Shown one piece after another: positions 37,464 to 47,659 of a stretch of DNA of 64,000 bases. This stretch comes from Carnegiea gigantea (Eukaryota; Streptophyta; Magnoliopsida; Caryophyllales; Cactaceae). The notes under the pieces were generated by a model, which had not been told where the DNA came from, did no database searches, and saw only the letters and a list, made by a program, of their open reading frames with translations. Numbering within the stretch: position 1 is the stretch's first letter; every line of letters begins with the position of its first letter. The translations under genes were made by a program, and so were the position numbers. The stretch covers positions 807,501 to 871,500 of the forward strand of contig JAKOGI010000083.1 in the NCBI GenBank assembly GCA_029747015.1, given 5' to 3'.

Positions 37464-37739
37464 AGAGGTACACGGACCTCAACCTCGGGCGTGTTAGGTG
37501 GTACAAGAGCAGCAAACTCCACCTTAACATACCTGTGGTTGGGGTCCTCATAAGAAATTCAGTCAGAATCAGGAGGGTCTTCACAATTCAAGGCATCCTC
37601 CATATCAATCTCAGGGGAAGGGGTAATGCATCCAATAAAGAAGAAGTAGGAGAATCCACGTCTTCCTTCCTAAGATAAAACACAGCATAGCGCTCTTCCA
37701 ACTCAAATGTAATCCGTCCATTTCTTACATCAATGTGAC

Positions 37740-38343
37740 AACTAACAATAGCCAAAATGGACTTAGGATAATTTGAGCATCATCGATCTCAGGCACATCA
37801 GCTATAATGAAGTCCTCAAATATCTAAATATCTCCTATATTGACTGACACATCATCCAATCTATTTATGGGTTGCGTTTCAGAACTGTCAGGTAACTATA
37901 GTGAAAAGGGTGTGGCCAGTAATGATCCTAGGTGAAGCTTATGAAACAAAGAATATGGCATTATACCAATGCTTACACCTAGATCGCATAGAGCTCTCTC
38001 AATTTCCATTTTCCCCATAATGCAGGGGATAGAAAAATTACCTGGGTCAGGGAGCTTAGGGGGAAAACTTTTGAAAACTCTACAGTTTCATTCTCTACCA
38101 ATCTTCTGTCTTGCCACCATTGTTCCTTTCCTTACTTCCAGTCATGATTATTTCTCTACCTTCTTCCATTGGTACATCCTCAGGGTCAATTAAGTCCTCT
38201 ATTTCTTCCTTCAAAGTGACGTAGTTGCAATGCTCATGAGGGTTACATTCGGGTTTGCTAGGAATTTTGTCTGGAACCATAGATAAAAAACTAGCTTTTG
38301 GGGCAATCTGGACTTCCAATATCCTATTATGAGTTGTAAACAC
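37740..38343 (-). pseudogene. Gag C-terminus and protease of the Athila-type element
   Basis: 38095-38343 reads like the Gag tail of Athila elements (LEVQIAPKA, LPSKPE-like and NPHEHCNYVTL). The next part, about 37740-38060, carries the protease with FSIPCIMGKMEIERALCDLG, then IMPYSLFHKL, LQLPDSS and IILSPFWLL-like words. The active-site triad is CDLG, as in other Athila proteases, where a D-S/T-G triad is the general retroviral form. Stops interrupt it. Confidence 0.75.
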
Positions 38344-38899
38344 ATCAATCTTTAAGGCTAATTGCTTAATATACGCATCTTATTTTTGTTGTTCCATAAG
38401 CATACTTTCTATCATCGCTTCTAAATTGGACTTTTGGGGTACTTGAAAAGGGAAATGAGGTCTTTGAAAACCAGGGGCGGTCTAGCATTCATAGGGGCAT
38501 ATTCGATGAGTTTGAATTAGACCTATAGGAGAAATCCGGATGATACTTTTAACCCGGATTATAAGTACTAGAATGAGGGTCATTGGTCAATCTCGGATTG
38601 AAGTTTTGAACATAGTCAACTTCACTAGGGTCTTAGAAAAAAGGACTCCCAACTTAACAATTCAAAGTTAAATGCTTAATAGAACCATAAATTTCATAAA
38701 GGGAATGGGCATTAGAATTCACAATATTAACATTCATTCGATCTAGTCTTTGAGTCATAGCGTCTACTTTAGCAGAAAGTAAAGTAAGTGCATCAACTTC
38801 AAGCTTACCTCTAACCCGTTTGGGTTAACGTCATTCGGTGGACCATTGAAAATTATTAAGTGTCATCTCCTCAATTAGTATGTAGGCTTCATCCTCAGT

Positions 38900-39480
38900 T
38901 TTGTTCATCAAAGTTCCTCATGTCGCTGCATCAATAGTAGACCTTACATACTGGGTCACACCATTATAAAAGACTTGGATAATCATCCAATGCTGAAGAC
39001 CATGATGGGGGCATAAGCGCAGCAAATCTTTAAACCGCTCCCAGACTTCATAGAGCATCTCTTCATCTTTTTGCGTGAAGTTGGTGATCTGATTTCTCAA
39101 GCTTGTTGTTTTGTTCAGAGGGAAAAAACTTAACGAGGCAGGCTCTTGCCAACTCATCCCAAGTGGTAATGCATCTAGATGGCAAGGAGTGTAACCAAGC
39201 CCTTGCTTTTTCCTTCAATGAGAAAGGAAATAAGTGTAGATGAATCGCGGCAGTGGAGACTCCATTAAGCTTTAACATATTGCAAACCTCTAAAAAGACC
39301 AAGAGGTGTAGATTCGGGTCTTCCAAAGGCATTGCTCCAAATTGGGATTGTTGCACCATCGAAATGATTGCCGGTTTTCCAGGGTAACGAAATCTCGAAG
39401 CATTCTTCTTTGGTCACCTCCTCCACTTGCCATGTTTGTTGGATTCCTTCTAGCCTCGCGTCTTTGTTCTTCAATCCTTT
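38900..39480 (-). pseudogene. Gag capsid region of the Athila-type element
   Basis: Overlapping minus-strand frames (39265-39474, 39063-39359 and 38918-39157) make up the retrotransposon Gag core: FEISLPWKTGNHFDGATIP-type start, LHLFPFSLKEKARAWLHSLP, TTWDELARACLVKFFP, then FTQKDEEMLYEVWERFKDLL and HHGLQHWMIIQVFYNG. The order and wording are those of Athila/Tat Gag. Frame changes between the pieces show it is broken. Confidence 0.85.
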
Positions 39481-39682
39481 GCTTCTTCCTCCTTAAGCAA
39501 AAAGTCCTTTCAATCTCAAGATTGGATTCGTATGAGATTGGACTTTGTATACATAAGAAAAATTCTTGTAAGCACTATCACCAACACTACCAACGCAATC
39601 AAACAAGAAAAGAAAATAACAATAAAAGACAATAAAATACTTAGTCATTTTTGCAAGACGAACTTAATAGTTAACAGTTTAG

Positions 39683-39704
39683 TTCCGCAGCAACGGCGTC
39701 AAAA
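39683..39704 (-). other. Primer-binding site of the Athila-type element (tRNA-Asp type)
   Basis: The minus strand just inside the 5' LTR reads TTTTTGACGCCGTTGCTGCG, close to TGGCGCCGTTGCCGGGG, the aspartate-tRNA primer site typical of Athila/Tat elements. This fixes the orientation of the element as minus. Confidence 0.8.
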
Positions 39705-39707
39705 ACT

Positions 39708-40978
39708 TGACCACTGCCTAAGCACATGGGTAGTCGTAGTATAGATAAAAGTTATCATTTTCCAGGGACTAATGTAATATATCGAGTCTTGTCTATCAGA
39801 ATATGCTAAGTAAAATTCTAATTCATATGGTTTCGATTTAAGAACTTCCAATTCACTAATTTTTAAATCAATTATGGGAACATGCCTAGAAATTTATGTA
39901 GTTATGAAAAGTGATTGGATCAAAACGACAAACATGTGCTTTTTCTCTAATCGGTTAATCTTAAGGAATTGCAATCTATCCAAAAATTTGGCTATTCTTT
40001 CGAAATCAACCAAATGTGCCCAAATGAAGTAAAAGTCATTCTTTCGAACTAATTTGTCTTAATCCAAGTTAAACATCTTCGATTACTTTGTGGTCCTCAT
40101 AACATGCAAATCTCTCTTTCGAGACCACGTTTTGTCAGGTTTTATCAACCAGTCCAACAATCAAATATCGCCTTTCAGTTTTTCACCCGACTGTTTCAAG
40201 TGCATAAACAAACTTTGGCCGAAAATCTACTCACAACGTGATAATCACTTTATAGAATGAAATTAAATGAATCTTGAAAATAAGCATAATTCTTTATATT
40301 AAAACATGATCCAACAACACTTTCATAAATTACGAAATCCCTAGAGAAACATTAAACTACTCACGTATGATTAACGATTAAATAACTAACCAACATTTTG
40401 CGAAATCTGAGTGGAAGGGCTTGAGTGAGGGTAGCATTTAATCAAGGGCTTCAAACTACCTCAAGATCAAACACTCACACTTAAGATTATTCACCAATAC
40501 AAATACCAAACTAAAATCTAAACTAAAGAGAACTAAAATTTGAGAAAGAGAATAAACTATGCTACTCTATATTCCTATGCATCTCCTCTTTGCTGCTGCC
40601 TAAACGGAGCCCTTTTATAGGACAACTCGGTCATTTTAGCCACACAGCCAAAGGAAAACGAAGATCCAACAGTTTCTCTATTCACTACGATCTGTGGCAG
40701 ACACCATAGTCCGACTGTTGTCTAGGTTGGAACTGGTTTTCTGCTCTTTTCTTGCTCCACGAGTGTAGCATTGCATGGGTGTTTGTGAGGAAGGTCAAAA
40801 TACATCTATTAAGGGCCAAATGTTGGGTAAAAAGACCTAAAATCATGCAAATCACATCAAACAATCATATCCAAGCATAAATCAAGAATAGAAGTATAAA
40901 TAATAACATTAAGCACATAATTCTCCTAAAAATAAAGCAAAATAGCCCTAAAATGATGCATATGTTAAGCACTTATCA
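39708..40978 (-). repeat. 5' LTR of the Athila-type element
   Basis: Partner of 32227-33499. A TATA-like CTATAAAAGGG lies on the minus strand at 40611-40621. The last plus-strand bases CACTTATCA are followed by the target duplication ATAAG. Confidence 0.9.
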
Positions 40979-40983
40979 ATAAG

Positions 40984-41340
40984 GTGGCCAACAAGACCTA
41001 TAACTTGATTATTGATGGGGGAAGCTGTACAAATGTAGCTTCTATTGAGTTGATTGACAAGTTGAGTCTTCCCACATTGAGCACCCCAGGCCATATACCC
41101 TGTAATAGCTTAAGAAAGGAAATAAAGTAACTGTCCCTAAGTAAGTCTTAGTAGCATTTTCCATTTGAGAGTATGAAGATAAGGTTATCTGTGATGTATT
41201 GCCTATAGATGCATGTCATTTGCTCCTAGGAATGCCTTGGCAGTATGACAGAAGGGTCTTACACTATGGTAAGTCCAACACATATTCCTTCAATCTGTAT
41301 AAGAGAAAATAGACTATAACCCCATTGGCCCCTACCTAAT
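40984..41340 (+). pseudogene. Protease region of the outer Gypsy element
   Basis: Resumes the reading broken at 32226 and opens with VANKTYNLIIDGGSCTNVAS; the D-G-G replaces the usual D-S/T-G and is the form seen in this group of plant Gypsy elements. The end of the domain, DVLPIDACHLLLGMPWQYDR, is recognisable in another frame at about 41187-41260. Frameshifts near 41090-41140 separate the parts. The protease would cut the Gag-Pol polyprotein. Confidence 0.8.
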
Positions 41341-42970
41341 TACACAAACCTTAAGCTAGGAAGGGAATTCCGAGGGAAAAGGCCTTGCTTATAAGTGAAA
41401 GTAAAGTAGAAAAAGCTATTTCTAAGGGAAAGACCATAGTAGCTGTCTTATTGGTGGAGTCCACCTCTAGTGGGGGGTTAGCACCTTTCAATCTCTTGCT
41501 CCAACCTTTACTTCAAAATTTAGGGATGTCTTTCCTCAAGACCTTCCTCCTAGTCTTTCTCCCAAGAGAGGAATTGACCATCAGATTGATTTAGTTCTAG
41601 GAGTTCCTTTACCAAACAAACCTACTTATAGATGCGACCGCACTAAGACTAAGGAATTGCAAAGGCAGGTTCAGGAGCTTATTGACAGAGGATATGCAAG
41701 GGATGGTATAAGCCTCTGTTATGTGCAAGCTTTCCTAGTACCAAAGAATGATAGCAGTTGGAGAATATGTCTAGACAGTAGAGTCATCAACAACATTACA
41801 ATTAAGTATAGGTACACCATTCCTAGGCTTGATAACATGTTAGATGAACTGCTTGACTCAAAGGCCTTCTCTAAGATTGATCTAAGAAGTGGATACCATC
41901 AAATTAGAATAAGGGAGAGAGATAAGTGGAAGACTACATTTAAAACCAAGCAAGGGCTCTATGAATGGCTTGTCATACCATTTGGATTGTCCAATGCCAC
42001 AAGTATTTTCATAAGACTCATGAATGACGTGCTGAGGCCCTATACTGGTTTGTTTATGATTGTTTATTTTGATGATATCCTTGTATATAGCAAGACTAAA
42101 GGTAAACATGTTGACCACTTGAGGCAAGTATTTTGCACCCTCAGAGAACAGTGGCCTTATGGTAAGCTTAAGAAATGTGAACTCTTTACTCTAAGGGTTT
42201 TTTTTCTTAGATATGTTATTTCTTATAAAGGTATCCATGTTGATGACACCAAGATTGAAGCAATCAAGTCCTGGCCAGTCCTAAACTCAGTCACAACAAT
42301 AAGAAGTCTTCATGGCATTGCCTCTTGCTATAGGAGGTTCATCAAGGATTTCAATTCTATGATGGTTCTACTTACAAAATGTATGAATAAGGGTAGTTTC
42401 TCATGGTCTCTAGCAACTTAGAAGACCTTTGAAACTATCAAGTACCGACTATGTGAGGCTCTAGTTCTAGCACTCCCCCACTTTGAAGAATTATTTGAGG
42501 TCGAGTGTGATGCCAATGGAGTTGGCATTGGAGTTATACTCAGTCAACTCAGGAAGCCCATAGCCTACTTCAGTGAGAAATTCAGTGGTCTAAAACTCAA
42601 CTACTCCACACATAATAAAGAATTTTATGCCATCGTGAGAACATTGAGGCACTTGAGCCACTACCTCAAACCTAAGGGCTCTGTTCTTTATTCAAATCAC
42701 TAAGCACTCAAGTTTCTCAATGGGTAGCCTAAGCTGAATGCAAGACATGCCAAATGGGTGGAGTTTCTACAAGCCTTCACCTTCTCCACTAGGCACAAGA
42801 AAGGTACTGAGAATGTAATAGCTTATGCCCTTTTCAGAAGATATGATCTAATCTCTATCTTGGGAGCAAAGCTTCTTGGACTACAATCCATGCAAGACTA
42901 CTATTTCGAGGATTTAGCTTTTAAACAGCTAGTAAAGAACCCTCCACCACAAGGCCCTTATCTGATGTAA
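41341..42970 (+). pseudogene. Reverse transcriptase and RNase H of the outer Gypsy element
   Basis: One frame covers the RT from 41657 with DSRVINNITIKYRYTIPRLD, FSKIDLRSGYHQIRI, WLVIPFGLSNA and the catalytic YFDD (42065-42076). It goes on, past a stop at 42419-42421, into RNase H with [33 protein letters not shown] and RHAKWVEFLQAF. A further stop lies near 42701. The catalytic YFDD is intact. RT and RNase H copy element RNA into DNA. With only a few in-frame stops this is the best preserved part of the element. Confidence 0.9.
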
Positions 42971-44100
42971 AAAGGGTTTTTATTCAAGGGAAACAAGCTG
43001 TGTATTCCTAGCTATCCTTTAAGGGAGCTACTAGTCAAAAAACCTCATGGGGGATCTCTTGTAGACCATTTTGGGTTGAATAAGACTCTGGATATTCTTA
43101 GAGAACACTTCTATTGGCCAAAAATAGGGGAGGATGTTCATAGAGTGGGGTCCAGGTGTTATATCTGTCATAAACCCAAAAGTCAGTTCCATTAAGGCCT
43201 ATATACACCACTTACAGTTCCCATGAGGCCTTGGAAAGATGTCAGTATGAACTTTGTGTTAGCACTACCTAGAACCGAGAGGGGAAATGACTCAATTATG
43301 GTGGTGGTGGATAGGTTTTGTAAAATGGCTTATTTTATGGCTTGTCACAAAACGGATGATGCTTCCCCCATTACTGACTTGTACTTTAAGGAAATCATCA
43401 AGCTCCATGGTGCACCTAGAACCATAGTGGGGGATAGAGACACCAAGTTTCTATCCCATTTTTGGAGGAACCTATGGCATCACTAAGTTATTGTACAACA
43501 CTACTTGCCATCTACAAATAGATTGCCAAAATAAGGTAGCTAATAGGACACTCTCAGCTCTCCTAAGGACTTTATTGTAAAAGAACTTAAAGGAGTGGGA
43601 TCCGAAGCTCTCACATGCTGAGTTTGCCTACAATAGAGCCCTACCAAGGCTACTAGATGTTCAGCATTTGAAGCTCTCTATTGGATCAATCCCCTCACTC
43701 TAATTGATCTTAATCCACTTCCAACTGATTCTAAAGTTAGCTGTGAGGCTGATAGAGAGCCAAGGAGATGAAAAGAATGCATAATGCAAATCAGAGCTCC
43801 TATGAAGAAGAACAATGAGGCTTATGAGGCAAAGGCCAACAAGAACAAAAAGGGAATTGAGTATCAGCTTAGTGACCCTGTCTAGTTACACCTCAAGAAG
43901 GAGAAGGTTCCTGTTAGGAGAAATAGTAAACTAATGTCAAGAGGAGATGAACCTTTCAAGGTCCCAGCAAAGGTGGGAGCCAATGCTTATAAACTGGATC
44001 TTCCAGGGGATGTGACTATATCAGTCACTTTCATATGGGGATTTAAGTCCCTATGTGGAAGATTATATCAATTTTGTGGATTTGAAGGCAAATCCTCTTA
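42971..44100 (+). pseudogene. Integrase of the outer Gypsy element
   Basis: The reading continues in the same frame to 43486. The HHCC zinc-binding motif (HFGLNKTLDILREHFYWP, then CYICHKPKSQ) lies at about 43070-43190. The catalytic core follows, with [20 protein letters not shown] and [14 protein letters not shown]. The first catalytic Asp is Asn (AAC, 43250-43252), and the catalytic Glu in the DGQTE-like motif is Lys (AAG, 43533-43535), both consistent with a single G-to-A change. The remaining part (HAEFAYNRA, LPGDVTISVTF-like, DFEG/NPLKGGE-like) lies in shifted frames up to the polypurine tract. No chromodomain is visible. Confidence 0.85.
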
Positions 44101-44116
44101 AAGGTGGGGAGAATGA
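44101..44116 (+). other. Polypurine tract of the outer Gypsy element
   Basis: AAGGTGGGGAGAATGA immediately before the right LTR start TGCATGCC. This is the usual position and composition for the plus-strand primer of plant Gypsy elements. Confidence 0.85.
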
Positions 44117-44778
44117 TGCATGCCAAGACACAGACCCAGCTTCACAGGAGGAAAATAATGAGGTACATCTAGCTACTTAGTTGAGGGATCAATTCTATAA
44201 GGGTAAACAACTCAGTTTTGAAGCTCGATTAGAAAGAGCCTTACTTTGTTGTATACCTTAGGGGGTTCCAGTCACTCTTAACAACTCATTTTGAGGCTAC
44301 CTAATCAGCTTTAGTTTAGGAAAGATCAATAAAAGTCCAAAAAATCATGCAAGCCAGTCCATACCAGGTGAGGTTCAAGGGAATTTTCAGTAGCGCCTTG
44401 AAGCCTAACCCCATATAATATGGTACTTGATTTGAAGCTTAGGAGATCCACTTCACGTCATTGGATCTCAACTAAACTCTCTCAATTAGTCACCACAGTA
44501 AGAGAATTACTATTATTGGGCTCCCAGTGCAGACTGGAATGAGCATACTCCATGATTCATTGCTTTTGAGTAAGGATCACAACATCCTAAGCTCATAGAC
44601 TCATGCCATAATAATTTGGAGGCCTACTTCTATGTATTATCCAGCCAAGAGCTCGAGCATGAAGCCAAGAAGGACTTGAGAAGGGAGGAAATATTGTTCA
44701 GACTGGTGGTCAGAACAGCACGGCCCCATGGTAGTCTCACTTACACAAATCAGCCTATTTTTTGTTCTTTTGCATTAG
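44117..44778 (+). repeat. Right (3') LTR of the outer Gypsy element, truncated
   Basis: Matches the first about 660 bp of the left LTR and then stops at CATTAG, where a CACTA-type end begins. The remaining about 490 bp of the LTR, including the TATA box region, is not found elsewhere in the window. Confidence 0.85.
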
Positions 44779-44950
44779 CACTACAAAAAATTGGATTTTT
44801 GTGGCAATTTATTTGTAGCAAACACTGTAGTTGCCACAAAAATCTTAAAAAGTTAAAATAATTACAGCTAAATGAAAATTGCTACAAAAGCATAGGCGTA
44901 TTATGGTAGTGTGTGAAGTTGCCACTGATTGGATGAAGTTTCTTTTATTT
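44779..44950 (+). mobile_element. CACTA-type transposon terminus
   Basis: CACTACAAAAAATTGGATTT starts exactly where the LTR match ends. It is followed by words repeated in both orientations (TTTTTGTGGCAA, GTTGCCACAAAAA, TTGCTACAAAA, GTTGCCACTGA), which is the layout of CACTA terminal and subterminal repeats. The expected 3-bp duplication would be TAG (44776-44778). The opposite end, with TTTTTTGTAGTG, is not seen in the window, so the extent of the element is unknown. Confidence 0.65.
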
Positions 44951-46433
44951 TAATTTTTAAAATTCCCTCAGAATTTAACCCTAGAATCCATGTTTTTTCC
45001 CCTATTTTTAGCTTTTAATGTGCCTTCTTTCCTCCCCCTCTCTCTTGCCCCACCTCAAATATGTCTAACTAGTTCACCATAGATAACTGAAAATGTATCG
45101 TCCACCCTATCTAGTGCTTGCAAGGTTGGTAAGACATTATAGCATCTCACATACACCTTTTTACTATTTATTTTCTCTAAATACAAAACCTAATCAAACT
45201 TACTTATGGCCCAGATCTGATGGTCACTGTTAGCATCGATTTCTTCAATTTACTCTATAAAGATGCATGAATGACGAGGAAAGCCCAGGTAGATTGTATA
45301 TCTCCTAATTTGTCATGCTCTTTCATCTACTATTTTGTCCAAATTTATGTTTTACATATTCTGATCTTCCATTCAATAGAGTTCTCATTTAATTTATTAG
45401 GTTGTATTTATTACTAGTTACCGAAAAACTAGAATTGGACAACGTGTACTATGAAAATTGTTCTTTTAGTATGTGGAAATTGATTTGAATTTGGGTGGTA
45501 AAATTGCTGACTGAAATTAGATTATTCGTTTGTTAATTTCTTGGAACTGCATAATTTGACATAATTGGTTTTTTACAGCATGATTTTGGATGCTCTAAAC
45601 CATATAATATTAATAAATTTCTTCCAATTCGATCTTGTTCACCTCTGCCTAAGTCGGTATCCTTTACAATGTATTTAGAAGTGAACGAGCCAAGGGCTTT
45701 TAAGTATCTCAATTCTTAACTTAAACACTAATTGTGCTTTGGCACTAGAATTTATTGATGTAGAAGCCATACTTGGGTATCAAACTAAAAGTGTAATAAT
45801 CTCATGGGAAATCCCATTGTTGTCTTAGTTTATTCACATCTTTCTTTGGTTGTTTAATTAAGATCAAACTATCCTACACCTAGAGTAGTAGCGTAAAATG
45901 GAAGACCTTCCAAAATAATTGGATGCATATTCATTAAGCTTTGCTATTAGTGGAAGTGTCTGGATGTACGTGTTTGTCATTACAGTACAGCCTTTTCTTA
46001 GCCGCGAGGGCAGTTTAGTTGGTCATGATAAAGGGAAATTACTTCTTTTAAGTTTCTTGTTTAAGTTTTATTAAACAAATTAAGGTCCAACTTGATACCC
46101 AAAAGATATCAAGTGTCCTTCAAATGAAAAGACTTAGTATCCTTCGAATTCATGTTTGCTCAGTACAAAATCTTGTACAGCCAATTAATAGTTCTATATG
46201 TTTGATCAAGAGAACATCTATTTTTAATGTTAATGAATATTGTAGAACACAAATTATAGTTAAGAATTACTGTCTTTCTTTTATTATGTGATCTGACGTT
46301 GGCTTCTATATAAACTTTCAAGTATTAACTTCAGTAGTCAATTACAATTATGTGCTAAGGACACAAGGTAATTGACTTTCAAAATCAGTGTAACTAATTG
46401 CTCTTAGAATCACATAGCCACTAGCATAGTTTT
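44951..46433. other. Unassigned DNA, possibly CACTA interior
   Basis: No coding sequence is recognised. A pyrimidine-rich patch (CCTCCCCCTCTCTCTTGCCCC) near 45030 looks like a plant 5' leader and could be carried host sequence, but no exon can be shown. Confidence 0.35.
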
Positions 46434-46536
46434 GTATATGTGTGTGTGTGCACGCACGCGCGTGTGTGTGTGTGCACGCACATATGTATGTATGTATATA
46501 TGTGTGTGTGTGTGTGTGCGCGTGCACGCGCGTGTT

Positions 46537-46586
<50 letters not shown>

Positions 46587-46624
46587 GTTGTATGTATGTA
46601 TGTATGTATGTATGTATATATATA
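46434..46624. repeat. Compound microsatellite (TG)n, (CACG)n, (TA)n, (TATG)n
   Basis: Successive blocks of TG/CACG/CGCG repeats, a (TA) run of roughly 20 units centred on 46565, and five to six TATG units. ORFs in both strands here are artefacts of the repeat. Confidence 0.95.
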
Positions 46625-46691
46625 GTGAGGGTAATTTCACACTAGGCTTATTGGAACTTGAGCAATAAGATTGTTGGTCTTCATCTTGAGA

Positions 46692-46823
46692 TAGCACAGA
46701 TAAGCTTTAAGGACATTATGTCTTTCTAAAAGTGTAATTCATCGGTGATATATCAGTTAGCATAGATAAGCTTCAAGGACATGGTGTCTTTCTAAAAGTG
46801 CAATTCATCGATGACATATCAAT
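46692..46823. repeat. 66-bp direct tandem duplication
   Basis: TAGCA(C/T)AGATAAGCTT begins both units (46692 and 46758), and both contain TGTCTTTCTAAAAGTG and AATTCATCG. The units are over 85 percent alike by eye. The pair lies 64 bp outside the proposed Helitron 5' end. Confidence 0.85.
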
Positions 46824-46887
46824 AGCTTCTTTCTCATCGGTTCTTCTATGGAAAACACATCCTAGTGATCTTTTACTTTGTAGTTTA

Positions 46888-46907
46888 TCTATACTATCAT
46901 ATAAAAG
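46888..46907 (+). other. Proposed Helitron 5' terminus
   Basis: TCTATACTATCATATAAAAG begins with the required TC and follows an A. Plant Helitrons often begin TCTATACTATATTAAAA-like, so the resemblance is good. Confidence 0.65.
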
Positions 46908-47518
46908 TAATGTTCTGCTGACGTGGCTTTTTCCTGCATTGTCAAAAATTAGAGCTTTTGGGCCATCAGTTTAATCCTTACTTTAATCATATCCGTTCAT
47001 ATTAAAGAATTAATTCAGAACAAAAAAAAAATTAACAAGAAAAATGTAATAGTTTATTACAGATACATTAAAAGGAAATAAAGAATAACATTGAGAATCA
47101 ATCTCCTTCCAACAGGGGCAATAATATAATTACCAAAAATCATTGAAATGGATTCTAGAAACCACATGAAAAACATTATTCCCGGTCTAGAGCCTCCGAT
47201 CTAGAGCCCAAAAATCCCTTCTGTTTTGACTCCGATGGTCTCCTTCTCGCTCTTCGATCTGATTTTTAGGGCTTCCAATCCTCATGTCAGTCTCTCATCT
47301 CTTTTTTGTTATTGATTTTTTGGTATTAATGAACTCATGTTTGCTGCCCTTTTGGTAATAAACACTATTATTGTCTATTTTCGCACAAACCACATTGCAA
47401 TTTCACTGCCCAATATGTCGGATCCCCTATTTATCATGATTGTATTAGTAATAATCACTCCCTAATTAACTATGTTTGCAATTAGCGAATGTTGTCATAA
47501 TATGTAACTTTTAAGGGA

Positions 47519-47521
<3 letters not shown>

Positions 47522-47561
<40 letters not shown>
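47522..47561. repeat. (TA)20 microsatellite
   Basis: Forty bases of perfect AT alternation. Near-identical words TTAAT(T/A)ATGTTTGCAATTAGC lie on both sides (about 47465 and 47623), so the repeat may sit within a short local duplication. Confidence 0.9.
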
Positions 47562-47563
<2 letters not shown>

Positions 47564-47659
47564 TATACCAGTGGATGCTAATATTGTTTTTGACATGGTT
47601 TAATGACTTTAATGACTAATTAATTATGTTTGCAATTAGCTAATGCTGTCATACTCTTT

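Larger units (their letters stand above)
32227..40978 (-). mobile_element. Athila-type Ty3/Gypsy element nested in the outer element
   Basis: LTRs at 32227-33499 and 39708-40978, each about 1.27 kb, begin TGACCACTG and end CTTATCA on the plus strand. Flanks are GTAAG (32222-32226) and ATAAG (40979-40983), a 5-bp target duplication with one change. Internal genes read on the minus strand: Gag, protease, an RNase H fragment, then a third ORF like that of Athila elements. The primer-binding site is of the tRNA-Asp type and the polypurine tract precedes the 3' LTR. Most of the RT and all of the integrase are missing, so it is an internally deleted copy. The LTRs differ at roughly one base in ten over the first 130 bp, which indicates an old insertion. 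Confidence 0.9.
29647..44778 (+). mobile_element. Ty3/Gypsy LTR retrotransposon (chromovirus-like), nested and truncated
   Basis: Two direct repeats starting TGCATGC(T/C)AAGACAC (29647 and 44117) bound a gag-protease-RT-RNase H-integrase series on the plus strand. A primer-binding site follows the left LTR and a polypurine tract precedes the right LTR. The domain order puts integrase after RNase H, which defines Ty3/Gypsy. The RT and protease wording (NNITIKYR, IIDGGSCTNVAS) is like plant chromoviruses of the Reina/CRM branch, but no chromodomain is visible. An Athila-type element (32227-40978) interrupts it between gag and protease, and a CACTA-type end cuts the right LTR. Without the insert it would be about 6.4 kb. 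Many stops and frameshifts show it is dead. Confidence 0.9.

Noticed and set aside
46410..46697. ORFs on both strands with repeated YIYI and CVCV residues
   Set aside because: They are direct translations of the TG/TA/TATG microsatellite.
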